A stretch of 64,000 nt of DNA. Source: Undaria pinnatifida (lineage: Eukaryota > Sar > Phaeophyceae > Laminariales > Alariaceae). Location of the stretch: NCBI GenBank assembly GCA_012845835.1, contig JABAKD010000020.1:17329944-17393943 (forward strand). The letters run 5' to 3'. A model generated the notes under the pieces. The model did no database searches. It was not told the origin of the DNA and worked only from the letters and a program-made list of their open reading frames with translations. Numbering within the stretch: position 1 is the stretch's first letter; every line of letters starts with the position of its first letter. The translations under genes and the position numbers were made by a program. Positions 23,001-34,032 of the stretch are shown here, piece by piece.

Positions 23001-24533
23001 GCTGCAATCTACCAACCTTCACTGCACCTACCGCTACTTCACCACACTACACTCCACTCCACTTCCTACGCGCACAGTTTTCCTGCCCTGCCTTGGATGA
23101 TCGGTACAGCAATGCTCGTGAGCGCGCGGCCCGGCGTATTCGTGTAGTGGTAGTGCGGTCGTTTGCGCGATTGCTACTCTGTGCTGTGATGCGATGTGAT
23201 GTGCTGTGTGCGCGAACCGATTGCTTGGTTTTCTATCCTTGATGCGGAGCCAGCCGCTGGACGACGTCGAAATCAGTGTTGTTTTGGCGAGTAAACTGCC
23301 GTATTGTTGGTGAGTATGTGAGTTATCGGCGCGGACGACCGTCTGGGCGAATTATCCGGCCTCTGGGTAAATGTGGGCCGCTTCCGCCGTCGCTCGTGCT
23401 GCTGTCCGCCGACTGTTTGGCTCCTCCTGGTCGAGGAAGCTATCGAGGCGGATTGCTGTCTCGTCTTTCGTTCGCTGATGATGTACCTCTTCTTCCTCGT
23501 CGCCCGTGGCTGGTGGTCCTGTGCTCGGCCGCACAAACGTTTCTTTTTTTTCGCACTTTTTTATTTTGCTGGGGTGGGGGTGGGGGTCATCTTGTGCTAC
23601 AGTGTGGCGGAGTTTTCTAACAGAGACGACATGTCAAGGGCCGTGAGGGAGCTGGACGACACCTTCTTCGCGGACAGGCGCATCCGCGTAGAATACGTGA
23701 GTTGACGCGGTTGGTGTCATGTGTTTCCTCAAGGGTCGTACAGAAAATACGGAGAAAGTAAGGGACTTACTGCATTTGTCTTCACAAAACTGGTAGGGTT
23801 AAATTTGTTTTTCTGCTCGGACGCCGTACAGGAAGTATGCACGTATCGCAATGGAGTATGCAAGCGTTTTTGTCGCGGTGCTGTTCTGCGTTATGTGGCG
23901 AGGTCGTCGAGAATGTGTGCTGTCAACGCTTTTTCTCTGGCAGTCATTTTTGCGTGCTTTCCGTGACGATGGTGGATGTCGGCTATCTAGAAAATAAAAA
24001 ATTGGTTCTGGTACCCTTTTTTCGGATCTCACTTATCCGACGTATGTTATTGTCTAATGCTGTTGAACCTCGACGGAACCAACAGTATTCAACATGAATG
24101 GTATAATGGTATAACATCAGCCGTGTACGCATAGTCATCTAACTGAGGGTTGATTCTAGGATCGCCCGCAACAACTTCATCACATCGTGTATGTTGATAT
24201 AGCTCGACCCAACTACGCGCCGTCTGTGCGACGCACTTCCGTTATTTTTCAGCAACATCCTTCGTAACAACTTCCTCCCGTTTTAAATGGCGCAGTAGTA
24301 GCCGTCTGCACCGCCAACCTTCCTCCTCGGCTTCCGATCGTCCGTCAAAGCAGGACGATGTCAGTGGAGGCGGCCGTGGACGCTCCCGCTCTCCCAGGCG
24401 CCGCTCGCGCAGCCCGCCCCCTCGCAGGGGAAGCCCCCCCCGCGGGCGCTCCCGCTCCCCTCCTGGGCGCGGGCGATCCCCGTACGGTGGTGGCCGCAGC
24501 CGCAGCCGCAGCCCTCTTCGCAATGACAGGTAA
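20049..24533 (+). CDS. SR splicing factor, SRSF1 (SF2/ASF)-like, two RRMs plus RS tail
   Basis: Exons: 20049-20153 (ATG), then one of two alternative 126-bp exons (20757-20882 or 21077-21202), 21549-21805, 23603-23696, 24354-24533 (stop TAA); phases 0, 0, 2, 0 all agree and give about 254 residues. RRM1 has RNP2-like KVWVGNLG and RNP1-like GFAFVWFA. A Gly/Tyr-rich linker (~residues 85-115) follows, then RRM2 with [21 protein letters not shown], the equivalent of the SWQDLKD block of SRSF1 pseudo-RRMs, and an Arg/Ser-rich tail of RSRSP repeats. Known: SR proteins bind exonic enhancers, recruit U1 snRNP/U2AF in the nucleus and are controlled by phosphorylation of the RS tail. The start was chosen because homology begins at this Met although the frame is open upstream. 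The terminal AGGTAAGG could be read as a splice donor as well as Arg-stop; I prefer the stop. RRM2 spans a 1.8-kb intron. Confidence 0.92.
20757..20882 (+). other. SR gene alternative exon 2a (RRM1 C-terminal half)
   Basis: 126 bp, phase 0 at both ends, acceptor TTTTCGCAG, donor GTAAGT. Encodes residues from [15 protein letters not shown] to GREWRVEI. It is 35/42 identical to exon 2b; the substitutions are mostly Glu/Asp and Arg/Lys. Confidence 0.9.
21077..21202 (+). other. SR gene alternative exon 2b (RRM1 C-terminal half)
   Basis: Also 126 bp and phase 0, with acceptor AAAAAATCAG (weak pyrimidine tract) and donor GTGAGT, 194 bp after exon 2a. Encodes the same RRM1 half with [15 protein letters not shown] in place of [15 protein letters not shown]. 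Using both exons would give two consecutive half-RRMs, so exclusive use is expected; this is inference. Confidence 0.88.
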
Positions 24534-27000
24534 GGGAAACGAAAGAGAGAGGTCGCTGAAATGCGGCCTGATTAGAAGGTTCGGTAAATGAAGCCTTTGG
24601 GTTGGCGTGGGGGCTTTTTTGAGCAGGAAGGAGGACGGAGTGTTTTGTAGGTGTTTCGTTGAACGTGGAGTATATTCGAGGTTGGTTTTGAACTATTTTT
24701 TATTACAGTCTGGTTCACGTAAAGATTAACAAATTCTCTCCCCGGCGAAAGCCGCTCGCAATATCCAGTAGGGTGAATATTTGGTATCATATTGACCCCC
24801 ATGACCGATGGAAGAGGCTGACATGGCCAGTTTTGTTTCGACGGCCTTGGGCTGTCTCTAGGAGCAAAACTCGTATCGAACTATGACAGGACTTCATATT
24901 CTACATTTATATTCAGTTTTTTCCAAGCGGAGGCGAGAAAAAAATTGCTCCTCATTTTGCACTACTCGGTCGAAGGTACTCCAAGGCATATCTGTACCAG
25001 GTAGATTTTTTCGCCCAAAAAATCGAAGATCTGACCTGCCTGTGTCCACATGAAGCTGACTTTAGCGAAAAAACTGGATCCTAAACTAAAACCAAGTGAT
25101 TTGAAAAAGATAACGTATCTTGACTCAGTTTCGTGCACAAAAGTCCAAACGTCCACGCCGTTTTTGAGAGGTGGACCCTGATATTTTCCACGTGTTCCAC
25201 ATGTCCGGGGTCTTGTTCTTTTTTGCCGAAAAAGTTTGGTATAGGGTAGACCGCATTTCCAAAAATCTTGACCATCGAAAAGAATGACAAAAAAAGAACG
25301 ACTGGTGAGGTCTTGGCAGTGGGGCATATAAAAGACGTGTGCAAAATTACACGGTCAGAGTCGAAAAAAACGCGTGGACATTCGCCGAGCATTAAATTTG
25401 TTCTGTTTTCCTTCAACCAGCCTGTAGCAGTCCTTGAATCCCCTAAAATGTCTCGTCTCAAGTCGATGTAGTATGTAGTGTAGCGTTTCCCCGAAAACGC
25501 GAGTTCAGTTATGAAGGATTGAAGGGTTTAAGCTTGCTTTGGGCGTTTTGGCACTCTCTAGGCACAAAGTGGATTTACCGTGGTCGTTTTTGTTGAATTA
25601 AGCATTGCTGACCCTCGTCCGCCACTTTTCATGTTTTGTCCGCCGCGTGCGTGCCAGGTACTAAGCCCAACGGATGGCTCGGCGCGCACTAATGCGAGAA
25701 GCGCGGGTGGTGGCCCTCATGGAAGCAGCCGGCGATGACGCTACGTAACGTGTCAACGGGCTTCGTAGCTCGGCCGCCGCACTAGCTGTGCTGTGCCCAC
25801 ACCCTTTACTGTAGAACAATGAGTCGAATCCCCCCGGTCCTTTCCTGCCTGCCGCCCCAAATAGCCTTCATGCCTTGTTTTTCCAGAGCAAGCCTCGTCA
25901 ACACCGTAGTTTTGTGTATGATGTGACGAGGACTTGAGCGTGGATCGTGTCGAAAACAAATCACGGTCCGATTGCTTCTTGTTCGGGCGGCGCATTTGTA
26001 ACGGACGGTGTGGTGTTAGCCTGCTTTTTGGTACTCCTATAGGCGGCGACAGGGGAGGGAGGCGGACGTTTTGGTCGCGCTTCGTTCCTCTCCCTCGAGG
26101 ATTTCCCACGTCTTCGTTTGACGCCCTTACAGTCGATATTGCCTTCACGCCGTGCCCGAAGGCAGACCCCAAGCAGCTCTAGCCCGTGCCGCCCTCTAAC
26201 CCGTCGTGTGCGAGAGTGAGGTGCTTCGTCAATCTTTACGCAACTCTTGTTTCCCGTCGTCTGCAGCCACGATTCGTTTTTTCGCTTTGCGGAAGGATAG
26301 GATGGATAGACTGCAGTCGAGACTGTTCATTCCCATACCCGGAAATGCGTTTAATTTTCCCATCGCGCCGGAGTTGAGGGGGTAGGGGCTGTGATGATAA
26401 AGCTTTCTCAGGAACGTGTAGGGATTGTTGAGCAAAGGAAAATAGAAAACAAAGGCGCGTTCTTATTTTTTTTTTTTCTTGATTCGGGCTTGCTTGGAAC
26501 CGGAACTAAATATGACCGGCTTGTTCCGACCCACAGCAAAATTTGCGAAGGGTCGGTTGGTTGAATGTGTTTTTCCGGGGTGCGCTTGTATTGATTCGAC
26601 CTTTCCGTACATATCTGGTAATTGTTGACACCCTGACTTTCCTGTAGTTTGGGACGGGTTTTCAACCATTGCCCGGGAGAATATAACATGGACATCGGCT
26701 GAAGTTAAATATCATTTTATTGGGCTTGCCCAACCCCACATAACTACGTGGCTCGGGGTGGCTATACGAGTTGGGCTCGTCTGCGCCTTCTCTTGGTTGC
26801 GCCCATTTTTGCTATCGAGGGGTCAAAGTATTGATGAATGACCGTTTCTTTTGGTCATGTAGGACAGCGGACGGCGATCAGTCTCGCTTGCGCTCCCACA
26901 TGTTTCCTATGTGGGCGTGTGTTTTGACCCGGCACGTGAGGAACGGAAGACACTTTCAAGATCATATGCGCCATTACTGACTTCGGGGCATATGCGACAG
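24534..27000. other. no gene recognised downstream of the SR gene
   Basis: AT-rich and mixed sequence with chance open frames on both strands (for example minus 25461-25081). None has a family signature or splice-consistent neighbour that I can see. The forward frame ending at 26182 is short and unsupported. Confidence 0.4.
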
Positions 27001-27029
27001 AGGTGTACTATTTATCGGAATATATTGAT

Positions 27030-28650
27030 ACAACAAGTAGGTATCGATGGACATTTTCAGGACGGTATTGTTTGGGCGTTAGGTTATTGGCGCTGAGAGA
27101 CGGAACCTATGGTTTTGTCCGATAGGTATCGATATTCCTTTCACCCAACCTATTGATTCGGAAAATAGGTCTCGATAGACCTTTCACGATTCTATTGTTT
27201 GGGACGATAAGTACTGACAGACCGTTCGCCATTCTTTTGTGTCGGAAGATGGCTATCGGTACGTCGACCTTTCGCCATTTTATAGTTTCAGTGTTGAAGA
27301 GCAAAAAGGTGCTCGAAGACAGCCCGTCTAGATACAATCAAGTCTAGTTCGCCATTAGTCATTAACGCCGCACGTCCCTCCAGCCCAGCGGAGAATCCCC
27401 GAAAACGGCGCTGTCTGTCTATGTTGTGCCCTGTAAAGCTCAAGGTAGGTGGTCTCAACAAGGTGATGATCACTACTTACGTGTGTTCGATGCGAAGGTC
27501 AAGCCTGCGATGCTTTTTTAGAGCGACCTGTTTGTGAGCAGACGAGTTCATTCTTATACCCTGGATAATACCCAATCGAATAGGCTATTGGGTCAACACT
27601 AGGTCGGCAACTACGAGGATCGATACCTATCGCGGGGCACAAAAGCTCGGCTTCGGGGTCTATCGATAGGTATTGTTAGCAACAATAGGGTGAGGGCAAT
27701 CGCCACAAAAGCCTGTTGTGCGACCGATGTGCTTGCAAAGGTGTAAATCGATAGGTATCTTGAGCACCAACATGATTTGAAAATGACTCCCAACAGGCTA
27801 TCGTTCGATCAGTACCTTTTTATCGCCACCAGTCAACACCTATTGGTTAAAGCGATAGGTGTGCGATGATATCGATCGATACCTACTGCTCATTTTTAAA
27901 AGGTTTGCAAGAATATCGATGGACACCTATTGCCCAATTTAATAGGTTCTCAAGGGTATCGATCATTCTCTACTGACAATGTAATAGATATATTTGCGTA
28001 GGTTTCGATCGCTACCTACTGCTTGTGAATGTGTACCCTTGTGCTTCTTAGAACATAGCCATACGTGCCGTATACCCCAGGCTATTGTTTGAATACCTTG
28101 GATGATAGCAATACTATGTACCTTGACCTACTTGATGCCTTTTGTTTCAAAACAACAGCTTTACGATAATACCTGGTACTAAAATACCCTTCAATTAATC
28201 GATAGGCTTGTGAGGATTTCAATCGATATGTAAGGAAAGGAAGTAGTAGATTAAAGATGTTGGGAAAGGAAAAGGGGAAATGGTTGGCAGAAGATACCAC
28301 TGCGTCATGGAGGGATTCTTCGACTTCATAGATACTACTACTGCTTTTATGGAAGGATATTTGATTTACATCGGAACGGCATCTACGCGATATTTTCTGA
28401 GGGCAAAAAAATAATATTACATATCGATATGCAATTAATCGATATTTGATACACCAACTTGTGGACAGACCAACAGGCGTACTCGTTACGTGCTAGACAA
28501 CTGTGCAGGGCTTTATACCTACTGCTCATAGCAATAGATATCGATCGACCATTTCACATACCTATTGGTCAAACAATAGGTATCGATCGACACTTTCACG
28601 TACCTATTGGTCACAGTAATAGGTATCGATCGACAGTGTGACATAACGAT
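27030..28650. repeat. field of AATAGGTATCGATCGACA repeats
   Basis: The word GGTATCGATNGAC with flanking CACCTATTG/CAATAGG occurs roughly every 40-100 bp in both orientations, for example near 27045, 27125, 27172, 27660, 27750, 27955, 28575, 28620. The core is palindromic (ATCGAT). The same words reappear at 30370-30620 and 36215-36345. No coding potential. Confidence 0.85.
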
Positions 28651-29712
28651 CGATGCGGGCATCGTATCGCGATCATCAGAGGGGCTGGAGAGGATGATGA
28701 CGGCGATCGTGACTGCGTGCTCGTCGTTCGGGCTTACAGTATTCGAGGCAAAAACAGAGATAATGTGCCTGGGAACCAAAAGCGGGGGGAAGGTGTCCTT
28801 CACGATCAATGCAGCCGGCCAGGTTTACAAACAAACAATCCAGTTTGTATACTTGGGCGGGGCTATCACCGCAGACAGAGACCGTAGCACTGAAATAACG
28901 CGGCGTCTTCAGAGGGCCTGGGCGTGCTTCTAGCGGTACAAGATGGAAATCTATGATCGCCCGGGTGTGCGTTTACGGTTGAAGGTGCGGTTGCTGAAAG
29001 CTGAGGTGGTCGAGACACTGCTGTACGGTTGCATGACGTGGAGCCCGAACAAGCCTGACTATGACAGGCTACGACGGGTTCACCACTGCATGCTCCTCCG
29101 ATGCCTTGGATGGCGGAAACGGAAGCGCGACGACCACACCCTATCGTACGCCGACGCGCTTGCCAAGACAGATTCCGAGAGCGTTGAATCGATAGTGCGC
29201 AAACGGAGGATTTTGTTTGCGGGATTCGTGGCACGCATGGGGGAGGAGCGTCTGCCACAGAGGGTGATGTTTGGGGAGTTGTTGGGGGTAAGGGCTACTC
29301 AGGGGGGCAAGAGAAGGACTAGATGGATCATCTGAAGGAGGATATGTCGGTCTTTCGAATGAAATTCGAAGGATGGCGAAAGGCTGCTCAGAAGGCTGGC
29401 AGATGGTTTCGACGAGTAGAGGAGGGAGCCGAGTTGTTCATACGGAATTGGCATGAAACAGAGAGGCGCAAAGCTGCAGAGCGACGCGCAAAGGCTGCGG
29501 CAGCGTCATCCACCGTTGGCATCTCTAAGCGGCCGGGGGGAGGGGGAGGGGGGGGGGGGCGGGGAGGGGACTGGGGGAGGGGGGAGGGGGAAAGGGAGGA
29601 AGGGGGGAGGGGCGGAAGGGGGAGCGTCATGCCCAAGAGACTGAAGTCTGGGTTTGGCCATCATCGTATTGAAAGTTGTGGGCCTTCTAATGGCCGTCAC
29701 AAGATAGCATAA
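28650..29712 (+). pseudogene. 5'-truncated LINE (non-LTR retrotransposon) reverse-transcriptase remnant
   Basis: The similarity starts abruptly at 28652 with DAGIVSRSSEGLERM, the residues just after a (F/Y)ADD catalytic box, followed by FGLTVFEAKTEIMCL (RT motif D), QFVYLGGAI and LLKAEVVETLLYGCMTWS, the usual tail of LINE polymerases. The catalytic Asp pair is missing: the upstream sequence is the palindromic repeat field. A TAG at 28931-28933 interrupts the frame and a frame change occurs near 29320, after which EDMSVF...FEGWRKAAQ, RRVEEGAE and an RRKAAERRAK segment continue. Known: 5' truncation is the normal outcome of target-primed reverse transcription. The copy is dead. Confidence 0.88.
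29530..29625 (+). repeat. G-rich purine tract in the LINE 3' part
   Basis: About 95 bp of almost pure G/A with runs of 4-13 G; capable of G-quadruplex formation in principle. It lies in the last LINE reading frame as poly-Gly. Confidence 0.9.
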
Positions 29713-29825
29713 GACCGCCCTGACTTCTTGGCCATGTTGCGTTCTCTCCCAGGTGCCATTGATGATGGACGTGGTACCCTCTTTTAGCCGAATGCCATCC
29801 TTAGCCAGTTCCTAGGGTCTGCTAG

Positions 29826-30025
29826 AATGACATTTTTCTTTCTTTTCTTCTTCTATTTCTTTTTCTTTTTTTCCTCTTCTTTTCTTGCTTTCTTGTCTTG
29901 TCTTTTCTTGCTTTTCTTGTCTTTTTATTCTCTTTGCTTTGCCTTTTTCGTCTTGTTTCGTTTTTCTTCTCTTTTCTTTCCTTTCCTTTATCTTCTTTTC
30001 TTTTCTTTGTTTCTTTTTCTCCAAT
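29826..30025 (+). repeat. polypyrimidine TTTTCTT tract
   Basis: About 200 bp of T/C with TTTCTTTTCTTG words, about 110 bp after the LINE frame ends. No terminator function is implied. Confidence 0.9.
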
Positions 30026-30269
30026 TGACTTATGCCTGTCGTGCGTATGCGTAGTGATAGATACTACGTGCGTAATATATACGTGGTAATCTTACTTGGG
30101 TGGCAATCGGAATATTTGGTTTTTCCAGGCGTAAGTAGTGAGACGTATGCACCTGCCTGGACCTGGCACATCGTAGACTGACTCCCGATTTCACTTTTAT
30201 ATGTTTCTGGTGGAGGCATGAATTGCGTCAGCTGTGATATATATATGCGTGTACCACCTTGGGTTGTGT

Positions 30270-30385
30270 GTGTGTTTTCCCTGGGGTATTCCTCAGCTCC
30301 AGAGTGACTGGAGCCTGTCCTGTGACCACGGGCTTGATTATGCGAGTTAATGTGAGAACAACAACAACAACAACAACAACTATTG
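30270..30385 (+). repeat. dispersed repeat with terminal (CAA)n
   Basis: Shares GGGTATTC, CTCCAGAGTGACT, AGCCTGTCCTGTGACCA and AGTTAATGTGAGAACA with the minus strand of 11715-11840; ends here in (CAA)8. Confidence 0.65.
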
Positions 30386-30620
30386 TAAGAACAATAGCCT
30401 ATTGTGCCGATTTATCAGAACTTATTGGTCGAAGAAATAGGTATCGATAGACAGATTGACACACCTGTCTTAACAATAGCCTGTTGTACCCATTTCTCTG
30501 GACCTATTGGTCCAAGCAATGGGTATCGATCGACAAAATCGCGTATCTATCGAACGTGTCAATAGGTATCGATATGCACTACCCCAACCTATTGACATTC
30601 AATAGGCATATTCAAAAGGC
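30386..30620. repeat. AATAGGTATCGAT repeats, second block
   Basis: Same words as 27030-28650, resuming after the LINE insertion. Confidence 0.8.
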
Positions 30621-30644
30621 TATTGTCAGGGGTGTGGTGCAAAC

Positions 30645-30790
30645 CCCATTACATCAGGAAAACTGCGACCAGTCTAAGATCTTGAAAGGACCTCAAAAAC
30701 GACCGTAGAGCGGAAACATCAGCAAAGTACTACCCTCCACCGAGCCCCGTCGACCCCCAACCCCCGCCTCTTCGACCTCTGGCAAACCCT
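30645..30790 (-). pseudogene. tandem duplicate of the Mog1 terminal-exon end
   Basis: About 145 bp that repeat the last part of the Mog1 terminal exon (30811-30935) including GATCTTAGACTGGTCGC. One extra base (TCCTTTCAAGATC versus TCCTTTAAGATC) shifts the frame so that the copy no longer encodes the SFKILDW end. It lies just downstream of the true stop codon, so it would be 3' UTR. Confidence 0.8.
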
Positions 30791-30810
30791 TTGGCGCAAC
30801 CCCAATTTTA

Positions 30811-32920
30811 TCAGCAAAACAGCGACCAGTCTAAGATCTTAAAGGACTTCAAAATCGACCGCAGAGCGGAAACGCCATGACTGCCCTCCACCAACCCCCG
30901 TCGACCCCCAACCCCCGCCTCCGCTGCCTGTAACAAATCATCTGCGCCGTCCTTGTCCCCGCCCGCGAGTTCTTCATCCGGAACGCTTTCTCCCTGAGGG
31001 GTTTGGGTTTGCTCAACTACGGGTTTGCCACTATCCGACTCGCTTTCTCCCTGAGGGGCTTGGGAGTGTTCGACGAAAGGTCTCTCTCCGGAAAATGTCT
31101 CGGCGTCCGCCATCGATGTTGCCGCGGTCTCCTCGTCCGGGTAAGGCGCGTTGACGGTGATCAGGAGGTCGGTGCCAACGTTCGGTAGCCTGTGATAGTC
31201 GGCAGGTAGCAGATGGGCACAAGTCGTTCATTCGTTGATTTTTATTTCACTCAGAGGAAATTTCTGGGTTTAGATAATGAGATGTTTCAGCGGACGATGG
31301 CCAGGGACAGGGCTTTATCATCACGATGGACAAGGTAATCCATCAACATCGATAGGGCCCATCGTCACGATCGACCCACGGCGGACACGGTCCATCGTCA
31401 TGACGGACAGGGGTTTATGATCGTATCATGTTGGAACATAGAAACAACCACAAGTACACCCCAATCGGCTCGACGCACGGTGATTTTTTTCTGTTATTCT
31501 CGATTGCGAGAGTGACAAGTGACCACAAAAGGTCAGTGGAAGCGCGTCAACCGTCTTGTCGCTTGCTTGTGCCTGGACGGCTTGCCGTTGAACGGAAAAT
31601 CGAAGCCAAAACGTCTGGCTGTCACGACTGCGGTGTGAATTGCCAAGACCCACACGCTTCAGGGCGGCGCCGCACACAACCGCACACAATAATACGTAAA
31701 CGTTAGGGGCCCAAGGCCCAACCCCACCTACGCACAGCGAGAGAAATTTCCGATACTTACCAGCCAAACTCCTCGGCTTGTTGCGGCAAAAATCGCGTGA
31801 TCGGCACCGCCAGACGTACGACACAAGCACGACCGCAAAGAGGCTCACCGAACATTGACGAGGTACAAGCGAATGGCCTCGGGAGGCGCGTCTCCCCTAA
31901 ACTTGGCGACCGTCTGTCTTCCCGCCAACGCCGCCTTCGGGTACGGTGCGAGCGCCGGCATGATGCTGGTCACACAGACGATTAGGGGTTACAGTGGGTT
32001 GTTTACGTGGCGAAATGCGCAGCAAGCGGCCAACCCTTCTAGAGCTGTCAAAAATACCCCATACTACTTTCAAGTTATATGCCCTCACAAACGCGGGTGC
32101 GGCTGTCAAGGGGTTAACGTAAGCATGCAGCGACCGCCGAATCGCGGTAGCACCCCAGCAGGTGCCAGTGTATACTAAATATGTACTTTTGATGCACCAT
32201 CGAGCGGGCTACATGTGCCTGAGCGGCGCTCGTTGGTATGTATGGGAGCGCAGTGCTGGCTACAAATCTGTCGCCCGAACCTTCCGCATTTTCCGGCGCT
32301 TGCAAGCTTTCGCAAGGGTGCTCGGCACAAGGTGCACTTCTAGCGGCATTTGATTATGTATCAGGTACCGGATAAACAGTCGATCTAATGCTAAACAAAC
32401 CTACGCGTTGCAAGAATAAAGCGATCTGCAAATAATTTACTACTCTGTATGATTAATGTTATCCTAAAACCAGCTACTGCTCTGCAAGATTAAACCTATC
32501 CTAAACGATACTATTGCTATTGTAATACCAGGTATAATATATTCGACAACAGAACAAAAACACCTCCAGGCCAGTCCAAACCTCCATTTTTCAAGTATGG
32601 CGGCATCGTGCGTTTACGGGTCGTACGCCACCGAGCATGAAAAGCGGCCGCCGTGGGGCACTTATTTCACCGTTATGTATATCGTCACGGTGGTTGGCAT
32701 GGAGCGACTCACTCGCCTGTCAGTGAGATCGGCGCAAAAATCGCACGAAGAGCTTGCCGCTCCATTTGCCGCCGCAAGATCATCGAAGAAGTGCCGCGCG
32801 CTCGCACCATCCCCATCCGAAGAGAGGTCCTCCTCGAAGGACAGTACCTCGATGACGACGCTGACCCCGTCCACCCGGCTTACAAACGCCTCTTGATGAT
32901 CGGGCACCTGTCGAAGATCG
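30811..32920 (-). CDS. Mog1/RANGRF-like Ran-binding protein (5' exon missing)
   Basis: Minus-strand exons 32920-32747, 31965-31849 and 31189-30811 (stop TGA 30811-30813); phases 2 and 2 agree. Seen in order: SDLRQVPDHQEAFVSR, SVVIEVLSFEEDL, ARHFFDDLAAANGA, GRQTVAKFRG, EAIRLYLVNVR, LPNVGTDLLITVNAPYPDEE, an acidic Gln/Glu/Ser-rich insert with two SQAPQGES/TQTPQGES repeats, and a C-terminal LRSILKSFKILDWSLF helix. These match the Mog1 fold, including the DVSDLRxVPDxQEVF and TDLLLTFN blocks of human RANGRF. Known: Mog1 binds Ran in the nucleus and promotes nucleotide release, supporting nuclear transport. The acidic insert makes it longer than typical (~190 residues). The residue before DLRQ requires an upstream exon in phase 2; I could not locate it. 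The donor at 32746 is GTGCGA; a GTGAGT 34 bp further would break the frame. Confidence 0.88.
31255..31430. repeat. CATCGTCACGATGGACA short tandem repeats
   Basis: The words CACGATGGACAxGG and GTCACGAT recur about five times in the last intron of the Mog1-like gene. Confidence 0.65.
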
Positions 32921-33371
32921 CTAGGGGTCAAGCATCGAGGGGGGGGAGGGGGGGGGTACTCATTTGTTACTTGCCTTAGTCATTTAACCATTGACCACGT
33001 GTCCCTTTCGAGACGGCGCAACGTTCTTACTCCCGATAGGGACACCTCCAACATTTGGGCGCTCAGTACGTCTCTTCCACGTGCTACATGAAAAAAAATT
33101 GTTCGTCATATTTCTTTCCTCTTTGGCCGTGTGTGGCCACCATCTGGATCACGATCGTTTTCTCGCTACTATAAAATGTACCAAACGTCTTCATGCCACA
33201 TCCGTCTATTTTCCTCCTCTCTTTCTCTAACATATTCCGTTCCTCCTTGTACAGTCCACATTCTCCCACTATGTGGGTTCTACTCTCTTGACGCAAACGC
33301 ATAGCAGGTACGTACAACGCTGGAGGTAGACAACAGTGGCAACGGCGGGAGCGCGAAAACGGCAATACAGC

Positions 33372-33560
33372 AGTACAGGTCCCTCTACAACGCTGATTGA
33401 GCAGCGCTGGCTACCCACTAGAGTTCCTGTGAAGTTGCTTGGCACATATAAGTTTTCGCAAGAAGGTAGCATGAGGAGTAGTGCCTGTTGCCATCATAGT
33501 GCCGGTAATTCCGGCTGGCACACGCCGGCGTTACAGATTGGCCTCTACTGCTGTAGCCGT
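33372..33560. repeat. GTGCCGGTT-family repeat, diverged copy
   Basis: AGGTCCCTCTACAACGCTGATTG at the left and GTGCCGGTAATTCCGGCTGGCA ... CGGCGTTACAGATTGGCCTC at the right mirror the element at 34772-34912. Confidence 0.5.
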
Positions 33561-34032
33561 AACTTCCGCCAAGGTGAACAAAAGCGACCAAGGCAACTTC
33601 AACACAAGTAGGTATATTTCACCACATGGAAATTTGTCCATGGACAGACATGTCCATTGAACGAAAACGTGCACTGGTGAAGGGTGTTGGGCCGAGTTCT
33701 CCACAATACGAAAACGTATAGCAGTTTGGCATTCGTCGCTGAAAGTCGTTGTCCGTCAAGGGGTGAGTATTCTCTCCTGGCATCACTGCATGGAGATCAT
33801 GAAGTACGTGGACATGTGGACCCGCCCCACATCCCACCTGACATCCGCAAAGGCTGCAGGCAGTAAGCACTCCATCGCGCCCCCGAACAGCTTCCGAAGC
33901 GTCGCCTCCTGGAAACTGCTCGTGCTGCTGTCCATTTCCGCCTTTCGCGGTGCATCCTGCCTGCTGCAATCAGCGAGAGCTTGTGGGTATGCAATACGGG
34001 ACACCTACGAAGTAATACTGCAAATTGTAATA

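Noticed and set aside
25081-25461. 126-codon minus-strand frame downstream of the SR gene
   Set aside because: No motif, no splice-consistent partner; composition like surrounding noncoding DNA.
33030-33090. Candidate first exon of the Mog1-like gene (minus strand, RPNVGGVPIGSK)
   Set aside because: The GTAAGA donor leaves phase 1 instead of the required phase 2, and the sequence does not match Mog1 N-termini.
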